64,000 nucleotides of DNA from an uncultured Gammaproteobacteria bacterium (lineage in GTDB: Bacteria; Pseudomonadota; Gammaproteobacteria; UBA6429; Thiohalophilaceae), in contig CAJYAN010000006.1 of the NCBI GenBank assembly GCA_913064945.1, positions 1 to 64,000 of the forward strand. Direction: 5' to 3'. The translations under genes and the position numbers were made by a program. The notes beneath the pieces are model-generated. The model saw only the letters and a program-made list of their open reading frames with translations, did not search any database and was not told the origin of the DNA. Numbering within the stretch: the stretch's first letter is position 1; each line of letters opens with the position of its first letter. Shown piece after piece: positions 1-7,723 of this stretch.

Positions 1-60
1 GTTTTTCGCCAGCTCCGCTGCCAGTGCTCTCATGTCCTTTTCGTTCATCGCTATACTCAT
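1..60 (-). CDS. Transposase N-terminus, IS256/Mutator type (partial at window edge)
   Basis: Only 20 codons are visible, starting at an ATG at 60 and running off the left edge. An AGGAG ribosome-binding site lies about 9 nt upstream. The residues read MSIAMNEKDMRALAAELAKN. The stretch MNEKxxRALAxELAKN is the usual opening of IS256-family (Mutator-like, DDE) transposases, which catalyse cut-and-paste or copy-out transposition. The catalytic domain is outside the window, so intactness cannot be judged. The family call rests on the N-terminal motif and on the IS256-like end at about 94-125. Confidence 0.55.
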   Translation of the reverse strand, partial: MSIAMNEKDMRALAAELAKN

Positions 61-125
61 TCCTTATTCTCCTGTAAATTAGAGTAATAATTAATGAGCA
101 GTTACACAATTTAATTTACAGGCTC
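1..125 (-). mobile_element. End of an IS256-family-like insertion sequence, cut by the window edge
   Basis: The segment holds the first codons of a transposase-like gene (positions 60 to 1, minus strand). It ends in an AT-rich motif, GAGCCTGTAAATTAAATTG read on the minus strand from 125, which resembles terminal repeats of IS256-family elements. An 11-bp inverted repeat (71-81 against 112-122) lies inside the end. The other terminus and any 8-bp target duplication are outside the window, so the boundary at 125 is an inference from the motif. Confidence 0.55.
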
Positions 126-343
126 GATTACTTCGCTATTAGCCCCCTCTCCCTACGGGAGATGGCTGGCGTGAGGGAATAGCCAATAGACAACACATTG
201 TTTTATAGATCCCCTCATCTTACCCTACACCTGAGGGGGACTAGGAATGTTTCATTTCTAGTATTGTGAATTTCATTTCAAAAAAGTTTGGCCTTGCTCC
301 TGTCATTTCGAGCAACGCGAAGCAATCTCGAATTTAGTATGCG
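126..343. repeat. Gene-free spacer with short repeat-like hairpins
   Basis: No gene is seen between the IS end and rlmJ. The spacer contains a CCCTCTCCC...GGGAG hairpin followed by GGCGTGAGGG (about 141-178), a CCCCCTCA-like stretch pairing with CTGAGGGGGA (about 211-241), and a palindrome at 307-334 (TTCGAGcaacgcgaagcaatCTCGAA). All three resemble REP-like intergenic repeats widespread in proteobacteria. No clear promoter or terminator was recognised. Confidence 0.5.
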
Positions 344-1183
344 TTACGACTCCCCCACCCACTCATCACACTTAAATGAAGCCCCAACATCTTCCCCAAG
401 TGTCTGAACCAGCTTCGGCAGTATTAGTCCCATGCTCTCCATCAACTTATACGGCGGATTAATGACAACCATGCCCGCTGCCGACATCCCGAGGCCACGC
501 ATATCTTCAGTGATGGCCAATTCAAAGCGCTGAATCTTTTTAATCCCAGAGGCATTAAATTTGGCCTCTAACTTTTCAATGCGTTTACGGTCTACTACCG
601 GATACCAGATGGCATAGACCCCGGTAGGAAATTTTTTGTGCGCCTTAATAACCGTATTCAGTATTTGATCATAGTCCGTTTTGATTTCATAGGGAGGATC
701 AATCAGAACCAGGCCCCGGCGAGACACCGGCGGTAGCAGGGACAGCAGACCTTTATAGCCATCCTCACGCATGACCTTGATACGATCATCCTCATAGGTA
801 TTCTTCACCAGGGTCTCCGCATCAGCCGGGTGAAGTTCGAACAACCAGGCACGATCCTTCCTTCGCAGTAGATGCAAGGCGATCATTGGTGAGCCGGGGT
901 AATGCAGTAACTTGCCGGAAGGATTGTATTTGCGTAGCACATCGAAATATGTAGATAGATCCGGCCAGTCCTCAACCTTGAGCCTGCCTATACCCTGAGT
1001 GTATTCCTGTAACTTAGACGCCTGATCTGAGCTAAGATTATAAAGCCCCGCCCCGGCATGGGTATCGATATAATCAAAGGGACTGTCTTTCTTGATCAAA
1101 TGTTCAAGGATCTCAATAACGACAATATGCTTGATGACGTCAGCGAAGTTCCCAGCGTGGAAGGAGTGGCGGTAGCTTAACAA
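344..1183 (-). CDS. rlmJ: 23S rRNA (adenine-2030-N6)-methyltransferase RlmJ
   Basis: RlmJ methylates N6 of A2030 in 23S rRNA using S-adenosylmethionine. The protein is 279 residues, the same size as E. coli RlmJ, and opens with the family signature MLSYRHSFHAGNFADV. The DTHAGAGLY stretch near residue 40 belongs to the SAM-binding region. The N6-adenine methyltransferase catalytic motif DPPY is in LVLIDPPYEIKTDY (about residue 162). The start is a TTG codon; no ATG fits the conserved N-terminus. A weak GGA lies about 9 nt upstream. It stands alone between repeats and a regulatory gene. Family assignment is very secure. Confidence 0.96.
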   Translation of the reverse strand: MLSYRHSFHAGNFADVIKHIVVIEILEHLIKKDSPFDYIDTHAGAGLYNLSSDQASKLQEYTQGIGRLKVEDWPDLSTYFDVLRKYNPSGKLLHYPGSPMIALHLLRRKDRAWLFELHPADAETLVKNTYEDDRIKVMREDGYKGLLSLLPPVSRRGLVLIDPPYEIKTDYDQILNTVIKAHKKFPTGVYAIWYPVVDRKRIEKLEAKFNASGIKKIQRFELAITEDMRGLGMSAAGMVVINPPYKLMESMGLILPKLVQTLGEDVGASFKCDEWVGES

Positions 1184-1245
1184 AATAATTCCAGTTTAAT
1201 CCATGGCAGTTAAGTTAAGACGCATAAACTCCGTCCCCTTTTACC

Positions 1246-3117
1246 CTACATAAGCTTGTTATTAAGGCTTGCTAATAAATTTTCAAAAATCTCTGTCATA
1301 TGCAGATAAGGCAAAAAGTGTCCCCTCTCGGGCATGATAATTAGCTGACTATCAGGCAGTAATGCAGCAAGTTTTCTTCCCAGAATACAGGGTACATGCG
1401 AATCTCTTTCACCATGCCAGTGTATGGTGGGGATTTTTATGTCTGCGGCTATAAAACCCCAGGGGTGATTGAATAATTCCACTTCACGCGCTATGTGATA
1501 TGATCCCTGATTAGAAGCTTCCTGAAGTGCTCTCAATATCTTTTCACGGAATTCCTGAGAAGAGAACAATTCAGCTTCACACGGCTCTAGTTGTGTCGCA
1601 AATTGATTAAAAAAACGTTCAGGATTACGTAACATTCCACGAACCATAATAGAGGAAAGCATCCTCAGCACTTGTGGAAATTTACGTGCGAGTTTATGTG
1701 ACATTTTATAAAGAGGGATCATCCCATCAAAATCTTCAGCAGAATGTGCTGTAACTCCACAGCTTATAAGCAACAATCGTTCGATTCTTTCCGGAATAGC
1801 GTAAGCCACAGCTTTTGCAAATAGCCCACCCATTACATAACCGGCTATACTAAATTTATCTAACTGCAAAGTATCTGCCAGTGTTTCAATGTCCTGAACA
1901 TAATCAAGAACACTGTCTAGGTGTTTTGGATCTGAGAGTCCAAAGCCAGGTCGGTCAGGTGCTATCAGACGTATGCCTTTTTCTAATGCTGCTTGCGCCG
2001 CAAGATTTTCTATTTCAATCCGGCAGCCACGAACACTATGCAAAAAAATAACTGGCACGCCATCAACTCGACCATATTCCTGGAAAGCAAGAATGCGACC
2101 ATCTGGTAACTTAATCGTCCTCGTATTGCTATCGTTATCCGACAATGTTGATCTATGACCTAACAATCGCATAGAATCCCGTACATTCTCACCTGGTCCA
2201 ACAAGGACTAATCTAATCAGTTCCGACTGTCTGTTCAAACCTGTTTTACTTAATATCGCCTTTACCTGTGAACGTACAGTATGTTCACTAGTCTTTCTTT
2301 TATTGACAATCTCCTTGATACTGTAACCTCGCACCAGTAATGCAGCAATTTCACTTTCTTTATTAGTCAGACTATATAGCGCGCTAAAAGAGGATGGCAA
2401 AATAAACGGCTGTGATTTTGGGCGTGAAACAAACATTGCAACATGCGAAGAATCACTCATATCGCTACCCTTAATAGGACTCAGGTATACCATTATGTTA
2501 TTTGACTCATCAGAGCCATGAGAAAGCATCAACGCAAGATCACTCTTTGAAGATGGCGCGCTATGCGCCATCTTTTCAATTGCACTACGCAAATTCCTGG
2601 AAGTGGATTCATTGACAGATTCTATTCGTCGCTTATCAACATAAAGCAACTCACCGCTTTCTAGTAGCGACAAAGCCTGGCTATTACATTCAATAATTTC
2701 TGCATTAGCATTAACGATAATAACTGAAACAGGAAGGCGGTTTATTAACGTGACAATCATGTCTTTTTGTTCTTCATAATCTACCAGTCGCTTTGACACC
2801 AGTAATGCATTTTTAAAATGAGAAAGTAAAACAGGCGAAACATTACTAAGCGAAAGGGAATTTTGTTGTTCTGGTTTATCTGGCTCCAGACTAGGGAGAT
2901 ACTGTAAAGCTGTAGCCAACGAAAAATTAGTTCGTGCATTTCCGAATAGGGATGCTAAATTTTCACTTCGAATTATATCACTGTTATCTGCCTGTTCAGA
3001 ATCAACTGTATCGACAAAATTTGCCAGTGCATGTAGCAATTCAGGCCATTGTTCAGGATCGGCGGCAGTCGTGTAAATAAGACCGATCATTTTATGTATA
3101 TTAAACTCATTATTCAT
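1246..3117 (-). CDS. PAS / LuxR-type HTH regulator fused to an alpha/beta-hydrolase domain lacking the nucleophile serine
   Basis: This 623-residue protein has three parts. Residues about 120-235 look PAS-like (LPVSVIIVNANAEIIECN). Residues 247-303 form a LuxR/GerE helix-turn-helix (LTNKESEIAALLVRGYSIKEI). Residues about 335-620 form an alpha/beta-hydrolase fold, with RLIAPDRPGFGLSD, the elbow at 423-431, acid candidate Asp572 in GERDSHVP and His600 in PERGHFLPY. The elbow reads G-Y-V-M-G-G, so position 428 is Val (codon GTA) where the nucleophile Ser is expected. The domain may therefore bind a ligand rather than hydrolyse it. It looks more AT-rich than the core genes and sits beside IS elements, which suggests acquisition. 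Target genes and ligand are unknown. Confidence 0.85.
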   Translation of the reverse strand: MNNEFNIHKMIGLIYTTAADPEQWPELLHALANFVDTVDSEQADNSDIIRSENLASLFGNARTNFSLATALQYLPSLEPDKPEQQNSLSLSNVSPVLLSHFKNALLVSKRLVDYEEQKDMIVTLINRLPVSVIIVNANAEIIECNSQALSLLESGELLYVDKRRIESVNESTSRNLRSAIEKMAHSAPSSKSDLALMLSHGSDESNNIMVYLSPIKGSDMSDSSHVAMFVSRPKSQPFILPSSFSALYSLTNKESEIAALLVRGYSIKEIVNKRKTSEHTVRSQVKAILSKTGLNRQSELIRLVLVGPGENVRDSMRLLGHRSTLSDNDSNTRTIKLPDGRILAFQEYGRVDGVPVIFLHSVRGCRIEIENLAAQAALEKGIRLIAPDRPGFGLSDPKHLDSVLDYVQDIETLADTLQLDKFSIAGYVMGGLFAKAVAYAIPERIERLLLISCGVTAHSAEDFDGMIPLYKMSHKLARKFPQVLRMLSSIMVRGMLRNPERFFNQFATQLEPCEAELFSSQEFREKILRALQEASNQGSYHIAREVELFNHPWGFIAADIKIPTIHWHGERDSHVPCILGRKLAALLPDSQLIIMPERGHFLPYLHMTEIFENLLASLNNKLM

Positions 3118-3175
3118 ATTAGACTACTAACTACATTAAACCAATTCAATACAAAGGGTTAAATGGGGTCAACGA

Positions 3176-4517
3176 CTGACCGATCCCCTCAAAATCATAC
3201 ATAACCACATGACTCACTGTGCTGTAGCTGGAGTTGTCTCATTGCTTCAATAAACTCTGATTTCAAAAAATCATCCGCTCCTCGCTTAATGACCTCAAGG
3301 CCCAGAAAAAAAGTTGAAAGCACCTTTTCAGTTTTCACGGTATTTGCCTGATAATGTCGATGCCACTGTTTTAACCCGGCGATCTTGCCAATCAGCCAGA
3401 CAGCAAATGTCGTCAGATGCGCTACCAATAACAGGTTTTCATAGCGGCAGGTGGTGGTGCGACGAGCTTCGTTAACCGCAAATCCCCAACGACTGATCTT
3501 GATGTCACGAAAGCCCTCTTCAATCTTCGTACGTGTTTTGTATAAATGAAAAATCTGTGAAATATTGGCATATCGTTTATCAAGTGAGGCGACAAGCAGC
3601 CATGTCGTGCGTTCACGATGCACGTTCCTCTCAGAGTATTTCATCGCGCAACGTTCACCAAAAACCGTTTTCTTGATGCAGCCTTGTTTACTGTTTTTTA
3701 GTAAATAAGCGTGACATCTCAGCGAGTTGTTACGCAACAGATCGATTTCACCTAAATAACGCCTGCGTGTTGTCGCCATCTCAAATACTTCCTCGACGCG
3801 TATCCACTCTTCCTCTCCTGGTGCAGACAACATCATATGCCCATCGACGCGGCCTACAAAATCCCACCCCATCTCTTCGATAGCACGAAACCACGGTGTG
3901 CGAAAACCGGCATCCGTCACGACGATAGGGTGACAGTGGTCTGGTAATATAGCGTTGAGTCGCATAAGAAAACGTTTGTGTACCTGCGGATTCCCATTGT
4001 GACGTTGGTGATGACTCTCTTCATAGAGCGTTAATGCCCGACCATCAACCGGAATAGAGACCCACAGAAGATGAAATTCGCGATCAGCACTTAGATCTGA
4101 CCAATCAATATGGATGGCTGGCCGACGTTGTGCACCAATCATGTGGGTTGCCATGGCTTTGTAAATGACAGAACGGTCTTGATGCATCGCTGCTCTGCCT
4201 ATTAAACGATCAGCACGTTTAATATTGTGTTTGGTTTTAGTTTGATTACATATGGCACAGCCCAGACCCGTCACGGACAATTTCTTGCCGTTCATTAATG
4301 CTGTGGTAGCTAGTATCAATGTTGTCATTCGCTTCTTATGAACCTCTTGACAGTGCTTCCTTCAAATGCGTATTAAGTAATTGGGTGGCATGCATGTTGT
4401 TTTCCTTATATTAACCTCAGCACCTAATACAAGATCAAAAAATACCATGCGTGTCCACCTGATCATTTTTTATACCTAAATTATTGTTTTTGACCGCTTT
4501 TTTTAGGGATGCCTCAG
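3176..4517 (-). mobile_element. IS10-like element (IS4 family), about 1342 bp
   Basis: The ends are short imperfect inverted repeats of the IS10 type. From 3176 inward the sequence reads CTGACCGATCCCCTCAAAA. From 4517 inward on the minus strand it reads CTGAGGCATCCCTAAAAAA. The shared pattern is CTGA-nnn-ATCCC-nnn-AAAA. The length is close to that of IS10 (1329 bp). The 9-bp flanks, ggtcaacga on the left and agtcagaga on the right, match at 6 of 9 positions. This could be a decayed target duplication or chance. The single transposase gene is frameshifted near its 5' end. Confidence 0.75.
3195..4395 (-). pseudogene. IS10-like transposase, frameshifted after about 16 codons
   Basis: The long frame (4328-3195, 377 residues) is an IS4-family DDE transposase. 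It has Asp75 in HIDWSDLS, Asp139 in VVTDAGFRTPW and Glu270 inside the family signature Y-x2-R-x3-E-x6-K (Y263, R266, E270, K277). The C-terminus HYQANTVKTEKVLSTFFLGLE strongly resembles IS10. The natural start appears to be the ATG at 4395, preceded by AAGGA at the right distance. It reads MHATQLLNTHLKEALS and then runs into a TAA. In the downstream frame QEVHKKRMTTL continues the alignment to IS10 (PELHLKRLNSL). A one-base slip near 4350 separates the two. Re-initiation at ATG 4328 would give a product lacking about 23 N-terminal residues. The element is probably inactive. Confidence 0.75.
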
Positions 4518-4575
4518 AGTCAGAGAACAATTATTGCTTATAGACTCCATAATATACCCCATCCTCGTCCACTCT

Positions 4576-5403
4576 TTATTTTTTCTTCTTCGCCTTCTCA
4601 AGTACTTCCTGCGCCTGTTTCTTGATCCGAAACATTAACTTACTCTGCTGTTCTTTTTGCTCTTCTTCCTGACGCATCTGCTCCACGACTTTCAATTCAA
4701 GTTCGCGACGTATTTGTTCCTGTCGTATTCTTTCCTGGAGTTGTTTTTTGCTTTGTTCGTCAATATCCAGTTGCATAAAACGTTCGGCTTCACGGACGAC
4801 ATATTTCCCCAGGTCGTCCAGCATGCTCTCGTTCACCTGTCTGGGTAGAAGCATAATTTTACGAACACCCAGTTTTTCGAAATTACGGATCCATAGAATA
4901 ATGTTGCCGTTTTCAATATCAGCATTGAACTGGAAGGTGATTGGAATAATATTTTCGACGCTGATCTCCGCCGCGACGACGTTGTGCATATCGTCTTTGA
5001 TCTGGCTGGTCTTGTAGCGTAGGCGGCACTGGTGCATGAACTCATTGAGTTTATCGTAGGTCTTCTTACCCTCAACTCGAAACACCACCTCGCCCGGTGA
5101 CTGACAGTAACAGCGAAAAGCGACCTGCTGCATCTTGTCACGACTGTCGGCTTCCATGCTGTAGTTTTCCTGTTTCAGGGAAGCCAGCTGCACACCGCCG
5201 GGGAGTTCATAGGTAAACTTGAGGTCGGGCTTGATATAATTGAGCTGTTCCGTCAGTTCATTGAGATAGGTATAGACCTGCTCCAGCCGGGGGCGGATCT
5301 CCTGCTGGTAAAATTCCTGTTGTTGTTGTTCACGCTGTCGCTGTGCATCTTCACGCGCACGCTGCTCGGCGGACTGCTTTTTTAAATCGTCCAGAACACC
5401 CAT
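4576..5403 (-). CDS. Conserved coiled-coil protein of unknown function
   Basis: I do not recognise a characterised family. The protein is about 275 residues with no signal peptide or membrane segment. Its ends are strongly charged coiled coils: residues about 8-35 are rich in Gln/Arg/Glu, and residues about 215-275 (QLQERIRQEQIRRELEL, then EEEQKEQQ) end in a Lys-rich tail. The middle (about 50-210) is a globular alpha/beta segment with FRCYCQSPGEVVFRVEGKKTYD and NIIPITFQFNADIENGNIILW. An ATG at 5403 with AAGGG about 9 nt upstream is preferred over the TTG at 5409. It is divergent from csiV, 139 bp apart. A cytoplasmic structural or scaffolding role is only a guess. Confidence 0.7.
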   Translation of the reverse strand: MGVLDDLKKQSAEQRAREDAQRQREQQQQEFYQQEIRPRLEQVYTYLNELTEQLNYIKPDLKFTYELPGGVQLASLKQENYSMEADSRDKMQQVAFRCYCQSPGEVVFRVEGKKTYDKLNEFMHQCRLRYKTSQIKDDMHNVVAAEISVENIIPITFQFNADIENGNIILWIRNFEKLGVRKIMLLPRQVNESMLDDLGKYVVREAERFMQLDIDEQSKKQLQERIRQEQIRRELELKVVEQMRQEEEQKEQQSKLMFRIKKQAQEVLEKAKKKK

Positions 5404-5542
5404 TGACAACCCTTCTCCCCGGTGGCTCCCTTGTTATATCGGGCCGTTTGAATTTTTCTAAACAAATGCCCGGATTGTGCCAAGCATCGCATAATAGAGT
5501 GTTTAAATACAATAACTTATGTGATAATCTTGGTCAAACCCC

Positions 5543-6358
5543 ATGGGAAACTTTATGCTCACTTTACGCACGCTTGCTCAAAAATTCACCTTTCTACTGA
5601 TGGTTATGCTACTTAGCGGGCTGGCCACAAATAGCGATGCCGCCGATAATCAACGCTATTACGACATCGAGATGGTGATATTTCAGAATAATGATGCGTT
5701 AAAGACGTTACCGGAGCTAATTCCCGAGCCACAGCCGCTTAAAATGCCAGAACACTATATCCAGTTGGGGTCGCCTGATCCCAATCCCCCGGCGGAATTT
5801 ATTCCTGATTATTATTTCAGACTGCTGCCCGATAGCGATTATCAACTCTCTAACGCGGCAGCAAAAATTGCCGCTTCAAAGAAGTATCGGCTCCTGACGC
5901 ACCTTGCCTGGCGTCAACCGGGTCTGGAGAGTAGCGTCGCTGTACCCGTGTATTTTCAACAGACCATTCTCCCGGAGACGGCCCCGGCAACGACGGCACC
6001 AGCCGACGCCGCCGGGCAGGCAGCCACAACACCACCGCTATATACCCAGGCAACCCTGCAAGGTTTAATCACTGTGAGCCTATCGCGTTACCTGCATGTG
6101 GAGACGACATTACGCTTTGAGGCCGATGGCCTGGCTCCATTACCCGCCCCGGCTGAGACCATCGACGTCCCTGTTGCGGCAACCGAGGCGGTCGTAAAGA
6201 CCCGTCCTACCTCTGTCGTCTATGTCACCACACAGAGTCGTCGTATGCGCAGCAAGGAATTACACTATATTGATCACCCGGTTATCGGCATGCTGGTATT
6301 GATCACGCCCGTCGATGTGCCTAAACAGCCGGCTAAATCACCAACCCGCCGCAAGTAA
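5543..6358 (+). CDS. csiV: CsiV-family periplasmic protein (peptidoglycan-binding type)
   Basis: The protein has an N-terminal signal peptide (hydrophobic FTFLLMVMLLSGLA, probable cleavage near SDA-ADNQ). The CsiV/DUF2803 opening RYYDIEMVIFQN follows, and later come a Pro-rich DPNPPAEFIPDYYF stretch and the C-terminal HYIDHPVIGMLVLITPV motif. In Vibrio cholerae CsiV binds peptidoglycan and supports LpoA-dependent PBP1A activity. The same role here is inferred from family only. Residues about 150-185 are an Ala/Thr/Pro-rich linker that looks unstructured. Two in-frame ATGs (5543 and 5555) are possible; the second has a GGGA at better spacing. It is convergent with the MTI phosphorylase gene. 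Confidence 0.75.
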   Translation: MGNFMLTLRTLAQKFTFLLMVMLLSGLATNSDAADNQRYYDIEMVIFQNNDALKTLPELIPEPQPLKMPEHYIQLGSPDPNPPAEFIPDYYFRLLPDSDYQLSNAAAKIAASKKYRLLTHLAWRQPGLESSVAVPVYFQQTILPETAPATTAPADAAGQAATTPPLYTQATLQGLITVSLSRYLHVETTLRFEADGLAPLPAPAETIDVPVAATEAVVKTRPTSVVYVTTQSRRMRSKELHYIDHPVIGMLVLITPVDVPKQPAKSPTRRK

Positions 6359-6424
6359 GCATTTCACTTCGGTTGCGCCTGGGCTGAAGGCAAATCGCGC
6401 ACACTGGCTGAGATAATCAACGCT

Positions 6425-7165
6425 TTATAACAGGGCAATAACTTTCTCCAAGAGCGTACGCACATCGGCCATGCCCTTTTGCAGATTTTTATCGATCTCT
6501 TCCATGGTAATCTCCGCCGGGCCTTTACCCGCCGCCATGTTGGCGACGACGCAAATACTGGCATAACAAAGGTCCAGCTCTCGCGCCAGAGAGGCCTCGG
6601 GCATACCTGTCATACCCACCAGGTCACAACCGTCGCTTTCCAGACGTTTAACCTCGGCGGTGGTTTCAAGACGCGGCCCCTGTGTAGCCGCGTATGTCGC
6701 GGGCCTGATGAGTGGAATACCGGCGACCTCGGCGGCTTTTATAATCTGCTGCCGTAATTCCTCGCAATACGGATTGGTAAAATCAATATGTACAACCTGG
6801 GTGAGACCTTCTTCAAAAAAGGTATTAATACGAGACCAGGTGTAATCAATTATTTGATCAGGCAGGACCAGGGCTTCGGGGACCATCTTTTCGGTAATCC
6901 CCCCAACCGCATTGACGGCTATGATCTTTTCAACACCGGCATCTTTCAGGGCCGCGATATTGGCGCGGTAATTGATTTTGTGTGGTGGGATGGTATGACC
7001 ATAACCATGCCGCGCCAGAAATATAATCTCATGACCCGCCAGGAGACCATGTGTCATAGGCCCTGAGGGTTCACCGAAATCGGTATGTACCAATTCGCGG
7101 TTGACGATCTCCAGATTTGTTAATGACGTGAGTCCGGTGCCACCAATAATTGCAATTTTACTCAT
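6425..7165 (-). CDS. S-methyl-5'-thioinosine phosphorylase (MTAP/PNP family)
   Basis: The 246-residue protein belongs to the type-2 purine nucleoside phosphorylase/MTAP family. It shows IIGGTGL at the N-terminus (phosphate site), RHGYGHTIPPHKINYRANI, and GPRLETTAEVKRL followed by DLVGMTGMPEASLARELDLCYA near the base-binding pocket. The GMTGMPEA variant and the short length fit the pseudomonad-type enzyme that splits methylthioinosine to hypoxanthine and methylthioribose-1-phosphate. Ordinary MTA phosphorylase is the alternative. It lies 6 bp downstream of a hypoxanthine phosphoribosyltransferase gene, which would re-use the hypoxanthine. This supports the thioinosine assignment. Confidence 0.82.
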   Translation of the reverse strand: MSKIAIIGGTGLTSLTNLEIVNRELVHTDFGEPSGPMTHGLLAGHEIIFLARHGYGHTIPPHKINYRANIAALKDAGVEKIIAVNAVGGITEKMVPEALVLPDQIIDYTWSRINTFFEEGLTQVVHIDFTNPYCEELRQQIIKAAEVAGIPLIRPATYAATQGPRLETTAEVKRLESDGCDLVGMTGMPEASLARELDLCYASICVVANMAAGKGPAEITMEEIDKNLQKGMADVRTLLEKVIALL

Positions 7166-7171
7166 AATATT

Positions 7172-7714
7172 TTACATCCCGTGAACGGCATAAATTTCAA
7201 AAAGATTACGGAAGTAGCCCTTGTAGTCCATGCCACAGCCAAACACATAGCGATTGGGTAATTCCAGACCAACATAGTCCGCCTCAATGGCGTGTGGACG
7301 GCCATGATGCTTAATCGTGAGGACGGCGGTGCGTACGGATGCGGCATTATTATCTTTACAATACGCAACGATTTCCTTCAGTGTAATACCTTCATCAAGA
7401 ATATCATCAATAATCAGGACATGCCGACCTTCAAGTGACTTGCTCGGTTTTACACGCCAATCCAGAACACCACCACTCGTCTTCTCCTGGTAACGCGTGG
7501 CATGAATATAGTCTATCTCAAGTAAAAAATTCATGTGTTCGAGCAACATACAGGACGGGATTAGACCGCCCGTCATGACACACAGTACCAGCGGTGTCTT
7601 ATCCTGCAGGTCTTTTTCAATCCTGGCGGACATGTGTTTTACCGCAGCCTGAACTTCGAGCTTGGTGAACAGGCAGTCGGCACTGGCCAGGACGTCGGTA
7701 AATGATTCGCTCAT
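7172..7714 (-). CDS. hpt: Hypoxanthine-guanine phosphoribosyltransferase
   Basis: This cytoplasmic purine salvage enzyme converts hypoxanthine or guanine plus PRPP to IMP or GMP. The 180-residue protein carries the type-I PRTase PRPP loop VLIIDDILDEGITL (about residues 99-112), the pyrophosphate loop PLVLCVMTGGLIPSC near residue 40, and the substrate-hood segment YVGLELPNRYVFGCGMDYKGYFRN. The gene is 9 bp downstream of the mscS-family gene and 6 bp upstream of the MTI phosphorylase gene, so the three are likely cotranscribed. The neighbouring phosphorylase would supply its hypoxanthine. Confidence 0.92.
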   Translation of the reverse strand: MSESFTDVLASADCLFTKLEVQAAVKHMSARIEKDLQDKTPLVLCVMTGGLIPSCMLLEHMNFLLEIDYIHATRYQEKTSGGVLDWRVKPSKSLEGRHVLIIDDILDEGITLKEIVAYCKDNNAASVRTAVLTIKHHGRPHAIEADYVGLELPNRYVFGCGMDYKGYFRNLFEIYAVHGM

Positions 7715-7723
7715 AATAGGATC

